A stretch of DNA of 64,000 nt from Saccopteryx bilineata (taxonomy: Eukaryota > Chordata > Mammalia > Chiroptera > Emballonuridae), in NCBI RefSeq assembly GCF_036850765.1, contig NC_089493.1:168628140-168692139 (forward strand), in the 5' to 3' direction. The translations under genes were made by a program, and so were the position numbers. This document shows positions 39,401-48,480 of this stretch, piece after piece. Under the pieces are notes generated by a model that saw only the letters and a program-made list of their open reading frames with translations, ran no database searches and had not been told where the DNA came from. Numbering within the stretch: the first letter of the stretch is position 1; the number at the start of each line of letters is the position of its first letter.

Positions 39401-40066
39401 TTTGTCAATTTTGTTGATCTTTTCAAAGAACCAGCTCCTTGTTCTATTAATTTTTTCTATAGTTTTTCTGTTCTCTAATTCATTTATTTCTGCTCTGATT
39501 TTTATTATCTCCTTTCTTCGGCTGGTTTTGGGTTGTCTTTGTTCTTCTTTTTCTAGTTCCTTAAGGTGGGAAGTTAAGTGGTTCACTTGGGTTCTCTCTT
39601 GTTTGTTCATATATGCCTGAAGCGATATGAACTTCCCTCTTATCACTGCTTTTGCTGCATCCCATAGATTCTGATATGTCGTATTGTCATTTTCATTAGT
39701 CTGTATATATCTTTTGATCTCTGCACTTATTTCTTCTTTGACCCATTCATTTTTTAAAAGTATGTTGTTTAGTTTCCACATTTTTGTGGTATTTTTTTCC
39801 TCTTTTTTGCAGTTGAATTCTAGTTTCAAGGCTTTATGATCAGAAAATATGCTTGGTACAACTTCAATTTTTCTGAATTTGCTGATATTGTTTTTGTGGC
39901 CCAACATATGGTCAATTCTTGAGAATGATCCATGTACACTGGAGAAAAATGTATACTCAGTCACTTTGGGATGAAATGTCCTGTAGATGTCTATCATATC
40001 CAGGTGCTCTAGTGTTTTGTTTAAGGCCACTATGTCTTTGTTGATTCTCTGTTTGGATGACCGATC
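36414..40066 (-). mobile_element. Young 5'-truncated L1 LINE, antisense
   Basis: The insertion has a poly(A) tail (T-run on +) near 36411-36421, a 3' UTR to about 36705, ORF2 from 36706 to the truncation at 40066, and a 12-bp target duplication (CTATTTATTTTT) at 36402-36413 and 40067-40078. The 5' UTR, ORF1 and most of the ORF2 endonuclease are missing, typical of incomplete reverse transcription. It lies antisense to ARHGAP26, the orientation usually tolerated in introns. The lack of further internal insertions and near-open ORF2 make it the youngest L1 here. Confidence 0.93.
36706..40066 (-). pseudogene. L1 ORF2 (endonuclease remnant, reverse transcriptase, C-terminal domain), one frameshift
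   Basis: ORF2 of L1 encodes endonuclease and reverse transcriptase for target-primed retrotransposition. Here only the last part of the endonuclease remains ([20 protein letters not shown]). The reverse transcriptase looks complete, with [28 protein letters not shown] and the catalytic FADD motif ([10 protein letters not shown]). The 672-codon part ends at 38012 because a T-run (sense strand, about 38013-38019) has one extra base: after IPMTF-F the expected frame continues [13 protein letters not shown]. From there it stays open to the stop at 36706, including the C-terminal Cys-rich segment ([18 protein letters not shown]). Truncation alone makes it non-functional. Confidence 0.92.
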
Positions 40067-40084
40067 CTATTTATTTTTAAATGA

Positions 40085-40480
40085 TAATGCTAAATGCTGG
40101 CGGGGCCATGGTTAGAGGGAAGGGGCCACCCTACACACTGTTATTGGGAATGAAATTCAGTAAACCTTTCTGAAAAGCTATTTGCCAGGATGTATCAAGA
40201 CCCTTTAAAAAATCCTCCTAGCATTTGACCCATTAATTTAACATTCAGGAATTTATGCTAAGGAAACAATTGGAGAAACAGTCTGTGATTCTCAGCAAGG
40301 ATGTGAGTCGCAGCACTAGTTAATAGCTAAGGGGGGGGGTAGTAATCTGAGTGCACACAATAAGAGAAGGGCTATGTGAATTAAGGTATACCCAGTAACA
40401 GAATACCCAGTCACCATTTTAAAAAGGTGATATCGAAAGCTATTTAATAATATCAGAAAATTCTTTATTAAGTGAAAAAG
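40085..40480 (+). repeat. Probable old L1 3'-end fragment
   Basis: Phrases such as AGCATTTGACCCATTAATTT, GGAATTTATGCTAAGGAAAC and GTGAAAAAGGCTACTAACTA resemble an old L1 3' region in sense orientation. It is strongly diverged and contains no open frame. Confidence 0.4.
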
Positions 40481-40495
40481 GCTACTAACTACATA

Positions 40496-40618
40496 CAGGG
40501 TGGGGCACAAGTAGATTTACAGTCGTGAGTATATGAAACAGTTTATTCTTGTATTGTTACTTATTAATTATTGTATTTTCCATACAAACACTTGGGAATC
40601 TTCTGCTTCCCTACCCTG
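40496..40618 (+). mobile_element. Mariner-like palindromic MITE
   Basis: The element starts CAGGGTGGGGCACAAGTAG and ends TCCCTACCCTG, flanked by TA on each side (40494-40495 and 40619-40620), the usual Tc1/mariner target. The AT-rich interior matches the degraded element at 8021-8150 in inverse orientation. The perfect inverted repeat extends past the TA into flanking bases (40487-40501 with 40613-40627). Confidence 0.65.
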
Positions 40619-42640
40619 TATGTAGTTTATCCCCCCTAGAAGTGAGGAGATATGCCAAGTGATTATCAGGATATAAATTATGTATGATTTCAGTAGTTGC
40701 TTTTTGGTATTTTTCAGTTTTCTGCAAGGCCATCAGTAATTCTGAGAATTGGAATTTTAAAAGATTAGCTTTCTTCTTAAAGGTCAGCTGACTGCTCAGG
40801 TTGTAGCAGCTCCGGTTCTAACTGCTGTGGTGTAGAGACCAGAGAGGGTCTGCCACATCCGTGATCAGAGTGGGGCTGCCCTGCAGTCCACAGTATAGCA
40901 GGCCCGCCCTGGCCAGTGCAGCAGGTGTTCCGCCATTCATGTCAGTCACCACAGAAGGGTGTCAAGCTCATGATATTGCTTGAACGATCAGCAACAACCC
41001 AGCATGCTGCCAGGCCTTTGAGCCTTATCTTCCTGAACCACTGTATCTTCACTGTCCAGTGAATGTCAAAGGGATTGACTGGGACTTTTGAGGACACTGT
41101 GGGCCAGCAAACTAAAGCCGAAGCAAGCCTTCCACTTGGATCCAAATCAGACGAGCAAATATTCCTCCCATGCTAACGTTGAAGCTGTCGCTGCTGCAGC
41201 TGGGCCTTGACATGGGGGCCTGGTGGAACCCCAGGAGTTTGAGGGTAGAAGGTGTGCTGGGCTGTTCAGCTCAAATACTCCCTCCCAGCTGGTCTCTGAG
41301 AGCTGCAGGGAGGCCTTTGGGGATCATCTGTTGAGATTGTGCTTATAAAATTATTTTCTCCTATCCTGTTATCTTTGGCCTCATTAGTGGGAAAAGAGTT
41401 TGAGAATTTGATATTAGAGGTTTCAGAGCCAATTAGGAAAGCTGACCATTTTTTGTTTGACTGTTTTGTTTTGGACATTTTGGGGGTGCCGTTGTCAGTT
41501 TTAAGTCACCTCTAGCCAGATGCTTGTGGAGTGGAAGGATAATGCCAGTGTAGGCGCAGAGCCTTGGGCCATTCTTATCCCTGTTCACGTTAATTCCTAC
41601 CTGTGTGTTCTGTGAGTTAACATCAGAACTAAAATAGAGTGTGCTCTCTGTTCCTTGGAGGCACATTTACATATTTACTGTCATTCTGCTGCCACGGGCA
41701 CCAACCATTGTGGTTTATAAATTGTTCAGTAGTAGTGTTGATGGTGAGTTTTCTTGCTGTGGCTCTGAAGCACAAATAAACAAAAGACGTAAATTCCATC
41801 CATAGTTTAAAGAAATCATCGAAGTTCTGTGGAGAATGCATTTTATTGTTAGACGAAAACATAGTGGTCATAAATTTTAAATTGTGGTCATTTTATAGCA
41901 AACAAATGTTATTGCTATGACCAGACACAAACAAATGAAATTCTCTTGGTTGTTAAAATTACAGTTAATACTGTGACAATTGTCATGGGGATTAAAGAAC
42001 AAGTTCCTATAATCTTTATGAATACCCTGCATTCCAGCTGCACCCCCCAGATAATTTCAGCCATGTATGACTGGCCAAGGACCACTTAGCTATCCAAGGA
42101 GGTGAGAAAACCATTAGAATCTGCATTGTGTTCATAGACTATGATCCCAACTATGCCTTTAGCTAAAGGCATCATTCTTGATACAGATGAGATAGGAAAG
42201 TGGGGGTGTTTCCTACTTATAAAAGCCATTAAAAAGAAAAAAAAAATCCTCAAAAAAAGTTTTAAGGAATTTTTAATTGTCCTGTGCTGACCACTGACCA
42301 GAGGAACAGATTAGTGTAGGCCTCTGGGCCTGGGCCACCCCCACACAAACCTCTTAAGTTGGCCCTGATCAGAACTTGGGTTCCGGGCTGGGTTGCCGTT
42401 TGGAAGTCATCACCAGGTCATTGGTGCCTGTTGATTCATTATCTAGTGGGGTGGGTTGTGGTAAGAGGACTGAGAAAGTTAAGCCTTTCTTACCAGCTGC
42501 AGCTACAGAAGAAAACAGTAGAAATGAGGCAATACTTTCTCCCAGGACTAGAGACAGTCAAATGGGAGCAGGTATTAAACTTAAAAATAGGGTAACTTAC
42601 CCTTCAGCTGATGGGTCTTACTATCTTATATTACAGTTAT

Positions 42641-43039
42641 TTTTGTTTTTTGTTTTTTTGTTTGTTTGGGGTTTGTTTGTTTTTTCTGAAGTTGGAAACG
42701 GGGAGGCAATCAGACAGACTCCTGCATGCGCCCGACCGGGATCCACCTGGCACGCCCACCAAGGGGCGATGCTCTGCCCCTCTGGGGCTTCGCTCTGCCA
42801 CAATCAGAGCCATTCTAGCGCCTGAGACAGAGGCCACAGAGCCATCCTCAGCGCCCGGGCAAACTTTTGCTCCAATGGAGCCTTGGCTGCAGGAGGGGAA
42901 GAGAGAGACAGAGAGGAAGGAGAGGGGGAGGGGTGGAGAAGCAGATGGGCGCTTCTCCTGTGTGCCCTGGCCGGGAATCGAACCCGGGACTCCTGCACGC
43001 CAGGCCGACGCTCTACCACTGAGCCAACCGGCCAGGGCC
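42641..43039 (-). mobile_element. G+C-rich tRNA-derived bat SINE, antisense
   Basis: A T-rich left end (inverted tail, with TTTGTTTG interruptions) is followed by CTCCAATGGAGCCTTGGCTG and, at the right, GGGAATCGAACCCGGGACTC and GAGCCAACCGGCCAGGGC. It is full-length. Several long overlapping frames lie on it but are repeat shadows. Confidence 0.9.
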
Positions 43040-44072
43040 TTGTTTTTTTTTTTTTAAAAGGAGGTGGTTTTATTTTTTATTGAGTTTATTGGGGTGACAT
43101 TGGTTAATAAAATTATATAAGTTTCAGGTGTACAAGTCTATACTACATCTGAAGACTGTATTGTGTTCACCATTCCAAGTCAAGTCTTCTTCCGTCACCA
43201 TTTATTCCTTACACTCTCTTCTACTTCCCCCACCCCCCTTTCCCTCTGGTAATCACTGTACTATTGTCTTTGTCTATGAGTTGGGTTTTTGTCTTGTTTC
43301 CTTTTTTTTTTTTTTTTTTTGCTTAATCCCTTCACGTTTTTCACCCAGCTCTGCAACCCTCCCTCCCTCTAACAGCTGTTAGTCTCTTCTCTATCTATGA
43401 GTCTGTTTCTATTTTGTTTGTTAGTGTATTTTGCTCATTAGAATCCACATATGAGTGAAATCATATGGTACTTGTCTTTCTCTGACTTATTTCACTTAGC
43501 GTAATACTCTCCAGGTCCCTCCATGCTGTCACAAAGGGTAAGATTATCTTTTGTTTTATGGCCGAATAGTATTCCACTGTGTAAATGTACCACAGCTTTT
43601 TTATCCACTCATCCACTAATGGACACTTGGGCTACTTCCAAATCTTGGCTATTGTAAATAACACTGCATTGAAGACGGGGTGCATGTATCCTTTCAATTA
43701 GTGTTTCAGGCTTCCCGGAAGTGGAATCACTGGGCCAAAAGGCAGTTTCATTTCTGATTTTTTAAAGAAACTCCATACTGCTTCCCACAGTGGCTGAACC
43801 AATTTGCATTCCCACCAACAGTGCATTAGGGTTCTCATTTCTCCACATCCTCACCAACACTTGTTTGATGATTTATTGATGATAGCCATTCTGACAAGTG
43901 TGAATGGTTTTAATTTGCATTTCTCTGATGATTAGGGAGGTTGAGCATCTTTTCATTCATGTGTCTATTGGCCTTCTGCATATCCTATTTGGAGAAGTGT
44001 CAATTAAGGTCCTTTGCCCATTTTTTAATTGGATAGTTTGTTTTTCTGGTGTTGAGTTATAGAAGTCATCTT

Positions 44073-44382
44073 TTTTGTGTGTGTGTGACAGAGACAGAGA
44101 GAGGGACAGATAGGGACAAACAGGAAAGGATAGAGATAAGAAGCATCAATTTTTCATTGCGGCACCTTAGTTGTTCATTGATTGCTTTCTCATAAGTGCC
44201 TTGACCAGAGGGCTACAGCAAATTGAGTGACCCCTTGCTCGAGCCAGTGACCTTGGGCTCAAGCTGGTGGGCCTTACCAAAACCAGGTGAGCCCATGCTC
44301 AAGCCACCAACCTTGGGGTTTCGAACCTGGGTCCTCTTCGTCCAGTCCGACACTATCCATTGCACCACTGCCTGGTCAGGCT
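44073..44382 (-). mobile_element. tRNA-type bat SINE, antisense
   Basis: GTGTGTGTGACAGAGACAGA at the left and CACCACTGCCTGGTCAGGC at the right mark an inverted copy of the family seen at 6690 and 9462. Confidence 0.82.
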
Positions 44383-44540
44383 GTCTTTTCATTTTGTTGA
44401 TTATTTTCTTGGCTATGCAAAAACTTTTGAGGTTAATGTAGTTCCATTTGTTTGTTTGATTGTTTTTAAGTGAGAGGAGGGAGATAGGAGGGGAGATGGC
44501 TGACTAGTATTCCACTGTGTAAATGTATCACAGCTTTTTT

Positions 44541-44830
44541 TTTTTTTTTGTATTTTTCTGAAGTTGGAAACGGGGAGGCAGTCAGACAGACTCCCGCATG
44601 TGCCTGACCAGGATCCACCCGGCATGCCCATCCGGGGCGTTGCTCTACCGCAATCAGAGCCATTCTAGCGCCTGAGACAGAGGTCACAGAGGAGAAGAAA
44701 GAGAGAGAAAGGAGAGGGGGAGGGGTGGAGAAGCAGATGGGCGCTTCTCCTGTGTGCCCTGGCTGGGAGTCAAACCCCAGACTTCCACACGCTGGGCTGA
44801 TACTCTACCACTGAGCCAACCGGACAGGGC
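44541..44830 (-). mobile_element. G+C-rich tRNA-derived bat SINE, antisense, internally deleted
   Basis: A poly(T) run is followed by GTATTTTTCTGAAGTTGG and the usual G+C-rich body. The CTCCAATGGAGCC segment present in the copies at 7088 and 42641 is missing (around 44690), so this copy is shorter. The right end GAGCCAACCGGACAGGGCC is the inverted A-box. Confidence 0.85.
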
Positions 44831-45439
44831 CATAAGTGGTTTTTATTATGTTGAGATATGTTCCCTCTATTCCAATTTTTCTGAGAATTTCTATCATAAA
44901 TGTGTGCTAAATTTTATTAAATACTTTTTCTGCATTGATATGATCATGTGATGTATCATATTTATTGATTTGCAGATATTATGCCAACTATGCATCCCCA
45001 GAATAAATCCCACTTGATCACAGTGTATGATTTTATAATGTATAAAATCTGGTTTGCTAATATTTTGTTGAGGATTTTAGCTCTGTAGTTGTTTTAAGGT
45101 CTTGAAGTTAGAGACCTTAGCAAATGCTAAGTAATATTTCACTATTGTCTTGATTATACTCTATAACTAGTCTTTGCTATATTAATGGGAAAAAAGAGAG
45201 AAAAGACCATGCTCCTTGAATTTAATCTCTTCTATTATATGGATTCCATTTGCTGGATGAATCTAAGACTGGAAGCCAGATTGGGGATTTTGTTGGGTTC
45301 TACAGTGTGTTGAGCCTTATAGAAAGTCTGTTGCCACATTCCCATTTTTCCTTGCAAATGTGGTAGGTATCTAAAGGAAAGTCATAAGTCAGTGGTTAAG
45401 AAGGCTTCTAGTTCCATGGCTGGATCTGTGAAGAAGCTT

Positions 45440-45640
45440 GGACTGCATCAAGGACCCGAGCAAATCCTGCTTCCCCAGAGGCTGGAGTCTGGGGCTAGTC
45501 TTGTCATTTACACGCTGGGTATCTTCAGGCAAGCCTCAAATTAGCTCAGGTTTCCACATCTGTGAAATGGGAATCATCATAATGCTTCTTGACTCCTTGA
45601 GTGGATTAAACAAGATTCATTAATTCACTTAGTAATTAGT
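45440..45640 (+). repeat. MIR SINE fragment
   Basis: Sense MIR features: CTTCAGGCAAGCCTCAAATT, TTTCCACATCTGTGAAATGG and GAATCATCATAATG. It is diverged. Confidence 0.6.
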
Positions 45641-47002
45641 GAATATCTGCAGGCTCTATTTTAGGCTTTGGAGATGTAGCTGTAAACAAAATGGACAAGA
45701 ATCCCTGCTTCATGGAATTTGTATTCTAGAAATATAATACACACATGGCACCTAATGAATGTTTTATTCAATTAGTCTGAGGCTATCTGATGAAGTCACA
45801 ATAGGTATATTACCATAGCAATTTATGTTACAGCCATAGGTAATTAGGGTCATAATTGGGTCTCATGTCTGAATTGAGTAGGTCCCATTAAGTAGGACAT
45901 TCATGTGTTCTTGCTAAATCCCACTATATTTAGAAAGTCTGTTCCCTAGATTGGATTGCTTTCATTTTCACCTCAATAAAGTGCTTGAACCAAACAGTTC
46001 AGCCACTGGCTGAGGCTTAGGGGCTACAGATGGTGATGTGCCTGGGTGGTTCCCACATTGTTTTCTCAGTCATTAGTGTTTGCAATATCTGTGACTTAAT
46101 GCACTTTTACAGAGTTGCAAGATGTTTGTTTGTGTCATTTGTGGAAATAAGTCAAAGGGCTAGTATGACCAATTAAAATTAAACCATATTTTAGTGAGTA
46201 ATTTCGACCTTTCCTCTCCAAATTTTTGATCACCACCAATCAAAGAACAAAACGACAGATTTAAGGTCTCCATTCTTCCTTTTCTTTTTAACTGTCTCCC
46301 CTCTGGCATTTTTCAATAATAATCAGAATGTCCAAAATCTGTGCAAAGAGAAAGAATGGACTGGGAAAGCGAACCTCAGAGGAACTGCGTGCCGCCCATG
46401 GTTGCAAGCCCTCCCTTCAGAGTTGTGTGTCCAGACCCATCCGCTAACTGCTGCCATTTTCTAGTGCTGTACTTCTCTGGGTCTCCAATGACATTCAGCC
46501 CATTTAGTTAAAAATGTAAACAGGAAATTGTTTTCTGGCTGAATAGCCTTTGGCCCAGAAAAATGATCATTTTTGCTGAGACCCAACTTTAAAAACACTC
46601 ATGCAGCAGTGGAAACTGAAGGCTGGTTGTAAGCCAGCCCTGCCCAAGACGAAGGCCTGTAATAGGATATGGATGTGGGAATTCACGTATGTGGGTTCAG
46701 GGCACTTGTCACCAATGGCCAAAGGCACAATGGACACAACTGAAGAAGCTCCTGTCACCGGGAAAGCAGTTGTTCTTCAGGGCAAGGAGACACGTTCATG
46801 CTCCATGGAATTACAGCACAGGCATTGGTTGAAGAATGGAGGTTTGGTCTGGAGAAATGTGATCAGCACTGACAGCACACCGGGTTTCAGTGCTTCCCTA
46901 GTCTGCTCCAGCTACCCGTCATGTGGCTGTCTGTGAACCGCCTCCGCTCCCCTTGTGGCTTCCCTCTGTGCTGACGAGTTTTCTGGTTGTTATGTCTTGC
47001 AG
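45641..47002 (+). other. ARHGAP26: Intron stretch upstream of the linker exon
   Basis: No repeat or gene was recognised over most of this stretch. Its right end is the splice acceptor of the ARHGAP26 linker exon. Several short frames exist on both strands (for example 46601-46936), without any recognised motif. Confidence 0.5.
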
Positions 47003-47113
47003 CCCCCCGAATCCAAGCCCAACTTCACCCCTTTCGCCATCTTGGCCCATGTTCTCGGCGCCATCCAGCCCTATGCCCACCTCATCCACGTCCAGCGACT
47101 CATCCCCCATCAG
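47003..47113 (+). CDS. ARHGAP26: ARHGAP26 (GRAF1) Ser/Pro-rich linker exon, proximal-donor form
   Basis: This internal coding exon belongs to a Rho GTPase-activating protein that acts on RhoA and Cdc42 and works in clathrin-independent endocytosis and focal-adhesion signalling (family knowledge). The acceptor is TCTTGCAG ending at 47002. The first base completes a Ser codon, 36 codons follow, and the last two bases (AG) begin the next Ser codon. The peptide starts PPNPSPTSPLSPSWPMFSAP and continues as a Ser/Pro/Thr-rich run, which matches the low-complexity linker between the RhoGAP and SH3 domains of GRAF1. The proximal donor is CAG|GTCTGT at 47114. Splicing from it to 53171 restores a Ser codon (AG+C) and keeps the frame into the SH3 domain. 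The BAR, PH and RhoGAP exons must lie upstream of the window. Confidence 0.93.
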
Positions 47114-47279
47114 GTCTGTTTGCAGGGTTTGTTTGGTTTTCTGTTGCTGCCGTTGTTCTCTCATTGGCTTGGTCCTCTCTTCATGCAGTGTTCAGCCTCC
47201 TCGTCAACTTTGTTCCCTGCCATCCAAACCTGCACTTGCTTTTTGACAGGCCAGAAGAAGCAGTTCATGAAGACTCCAG
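47114..47279 (+). other. ARHGAP26: Alternative extension of the ARHGAP26 linker exon (distal donor), frame-disrupted
   Basis: A second donor, CCAG|GTAAAA at 47280, would extend the exon by 166 bases. Both donors leave AG as the last two bases, so both are phase-compatible with the next exon only if the extension is a multiple of three. The +1 frame of the extension is open from upstream of the donor through 47279. It reads AGFVWFSVAAVVLSLAWSSL, then further hydrophobic residues, and ends RPEEAVHEDS. From memory, this matches the 55-residue (165-base) insert of the longer human ARHGAP26 isoform. The incoming Ser/Pro frame does not enter it: GTTTGC carries one T too many around 47118-47121, and the actual frame stops at 47244-47246. 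The extension therefore looks like a real alternative exon part that is broken in this sequence, either truly or by a base error. Confidence 0.7.
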
Positions 47280-48299
47280 GTAAAACCATGGACGATGACC
47301 AGGCCAGTCCTGTTTATCCAAGGCCAGGCAGGGGCAGCGGGTAGCCAGCCTCTGCCGTCCTGTGATGCCAGCCTAAGAGCCAAAGCTGGGAGGACCATTT
47401 GCATGAACCAGCCTGTCACTTTCCATGCCCTCCTGACCTTCCTTTGGTTTGAATTAATAATATATGATATCCAGAGTTTGGGGAAAGAGTGCCCCCTAAA
47501 TGGGCTTCTGTTTGGCCCGCTCTCTGAATCATGGGGTTCTTTGTGCTTTGCTATTAGATAATATCAGAGGAAACAGTGTCATGTCCTGGCCTTTTCTTCC
47601 CTCATTTTTTATCAGGTAGCATCAGGCAACATTTATCTGCGGAGTTGGGCTATCAGCCATGAGCACTGACACCTACTTGCTGAGACCAGACCACTGGGAG
47701 AGAGACAAATATAACACAGAATAAGGGATTGAGATATGGAGTGATTTCTCTTTAAATTGATCATGGCCACCTCCTTCTTTGTACTCCCAGGAATCGTCAG
47801 CGTCCCAGCCTGCTTCTGTCTCAATGCGCCATGAACTCTTGGTTCTCATAGAAACAGGCAGCACCTCTTTCTGAGGATTGACCTAGTTCCTCCCCCAATG
47901 GCCATGCTATAGTTTTCCATGCTTTGACGACATCCAGACTTAATCTTTTGCACTTGAATTCTTTGGAGAAAAGAAGCTGTTTAAATCCAGGAAAATAATA
48001 AATTCATTAAGACCTGCAGAATCTCTCTGCTGTACAGGTCCTCAGCATGTGTGTCTCTGACTTAGTCTTTGACTTCAGACAACCAATATGTAGAGCCCAG
48101 TTATAAGCATCATGAGCATTTGGGCCGTGGCAGTATTTTCTCGTCTTTTTCTCCTAGCTGTTTTGGTTTTTTTTTCTCCTAGGAGGTGGGTCCTGCAGAG
48201 TGGCTTAAGTAATTTATAAAGTTCAGCCTCACTTTTATATAAAGAAAACCCTATGCTATTTATATACAGATGTATATGTTATTTTATTCTCCTCCATCC

Positions 48300-48480
48300 A
48301 TTTTTATATCTATCATTTCATTTTGTCCTTATATGAGAATGAGAGGAGAAATCGCCAGGACCCTCTGATAGAGAGAGAAACTAAGTTACAGAGAGGTGAC
48401 TTGTACACAGTCACATGACTAAACTCGTGCTAATTCAGAATTCAGGCCTTCTTCCCCTCAACTAGCACTCTTTCCGCCAA
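48300..48480 (-). repeat. MIR SINE fragment
   Basis: Inverted MIR-like features: GAGAGAAACTAAGTTACAGA, GAGGTGACTTGTACACAGTC and ACATGACTAAACTCG. Confidence 0.55.

Larger units (their letters stand above)
43060..45095 (-). repeat. Old L1 LINE fragment, antisense, rearranged and interrupted by two SINEs
   Basis: 43060-44072 is inverted L1 3' UTR and ORF2 C-terminal region (GGGGTGACATTGGTTAATAA, GAGTGAAATCATATGGTAC). Pieces resume at 44383-44470 and 44831-45095 (RT region: TCTATCATAAATGTGTGC). A short stretch at 44505-44540 repeats 43567-43602, so the copy has been rearranged. Two SINEs (44073-44382 and 44541-44830) interrupt it. Confidence 0.75.
1..47002 (+). other. ARHGAP26: Upstream ARHGAP26 intron (no exon recognised)
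   Basis: The first recognisable coding exon starts at 47003 with an acceptor, so DNA to its left is intronic unless an unrecognised exon hides in it. All long open frames in this stretch fall in transposable elements or are shadows. Stretches with no assigned repeat include 1-254, 5327-6680, 9796-10230, 12827-13908, 14234-15990, 19690-21956, 29200-31430, 34150-34880, 35097-36401 and 40628-42640. They contain no splice-flanked frame, structural RNA or array that I can support. Confidence 0.6.

Noticed and set aside
40942..41145. Minus-strand frame in an unassigned stretch
   Set aside because: 67 codons with no recognised motif or splice context.
42611..43057. Long plus-strand frames of about 149 codons
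   Set aside because: They lie on an antisense G+C-rich SINE. The same kind of frame recurs at 2662, 7109 and 54395 on other copies.
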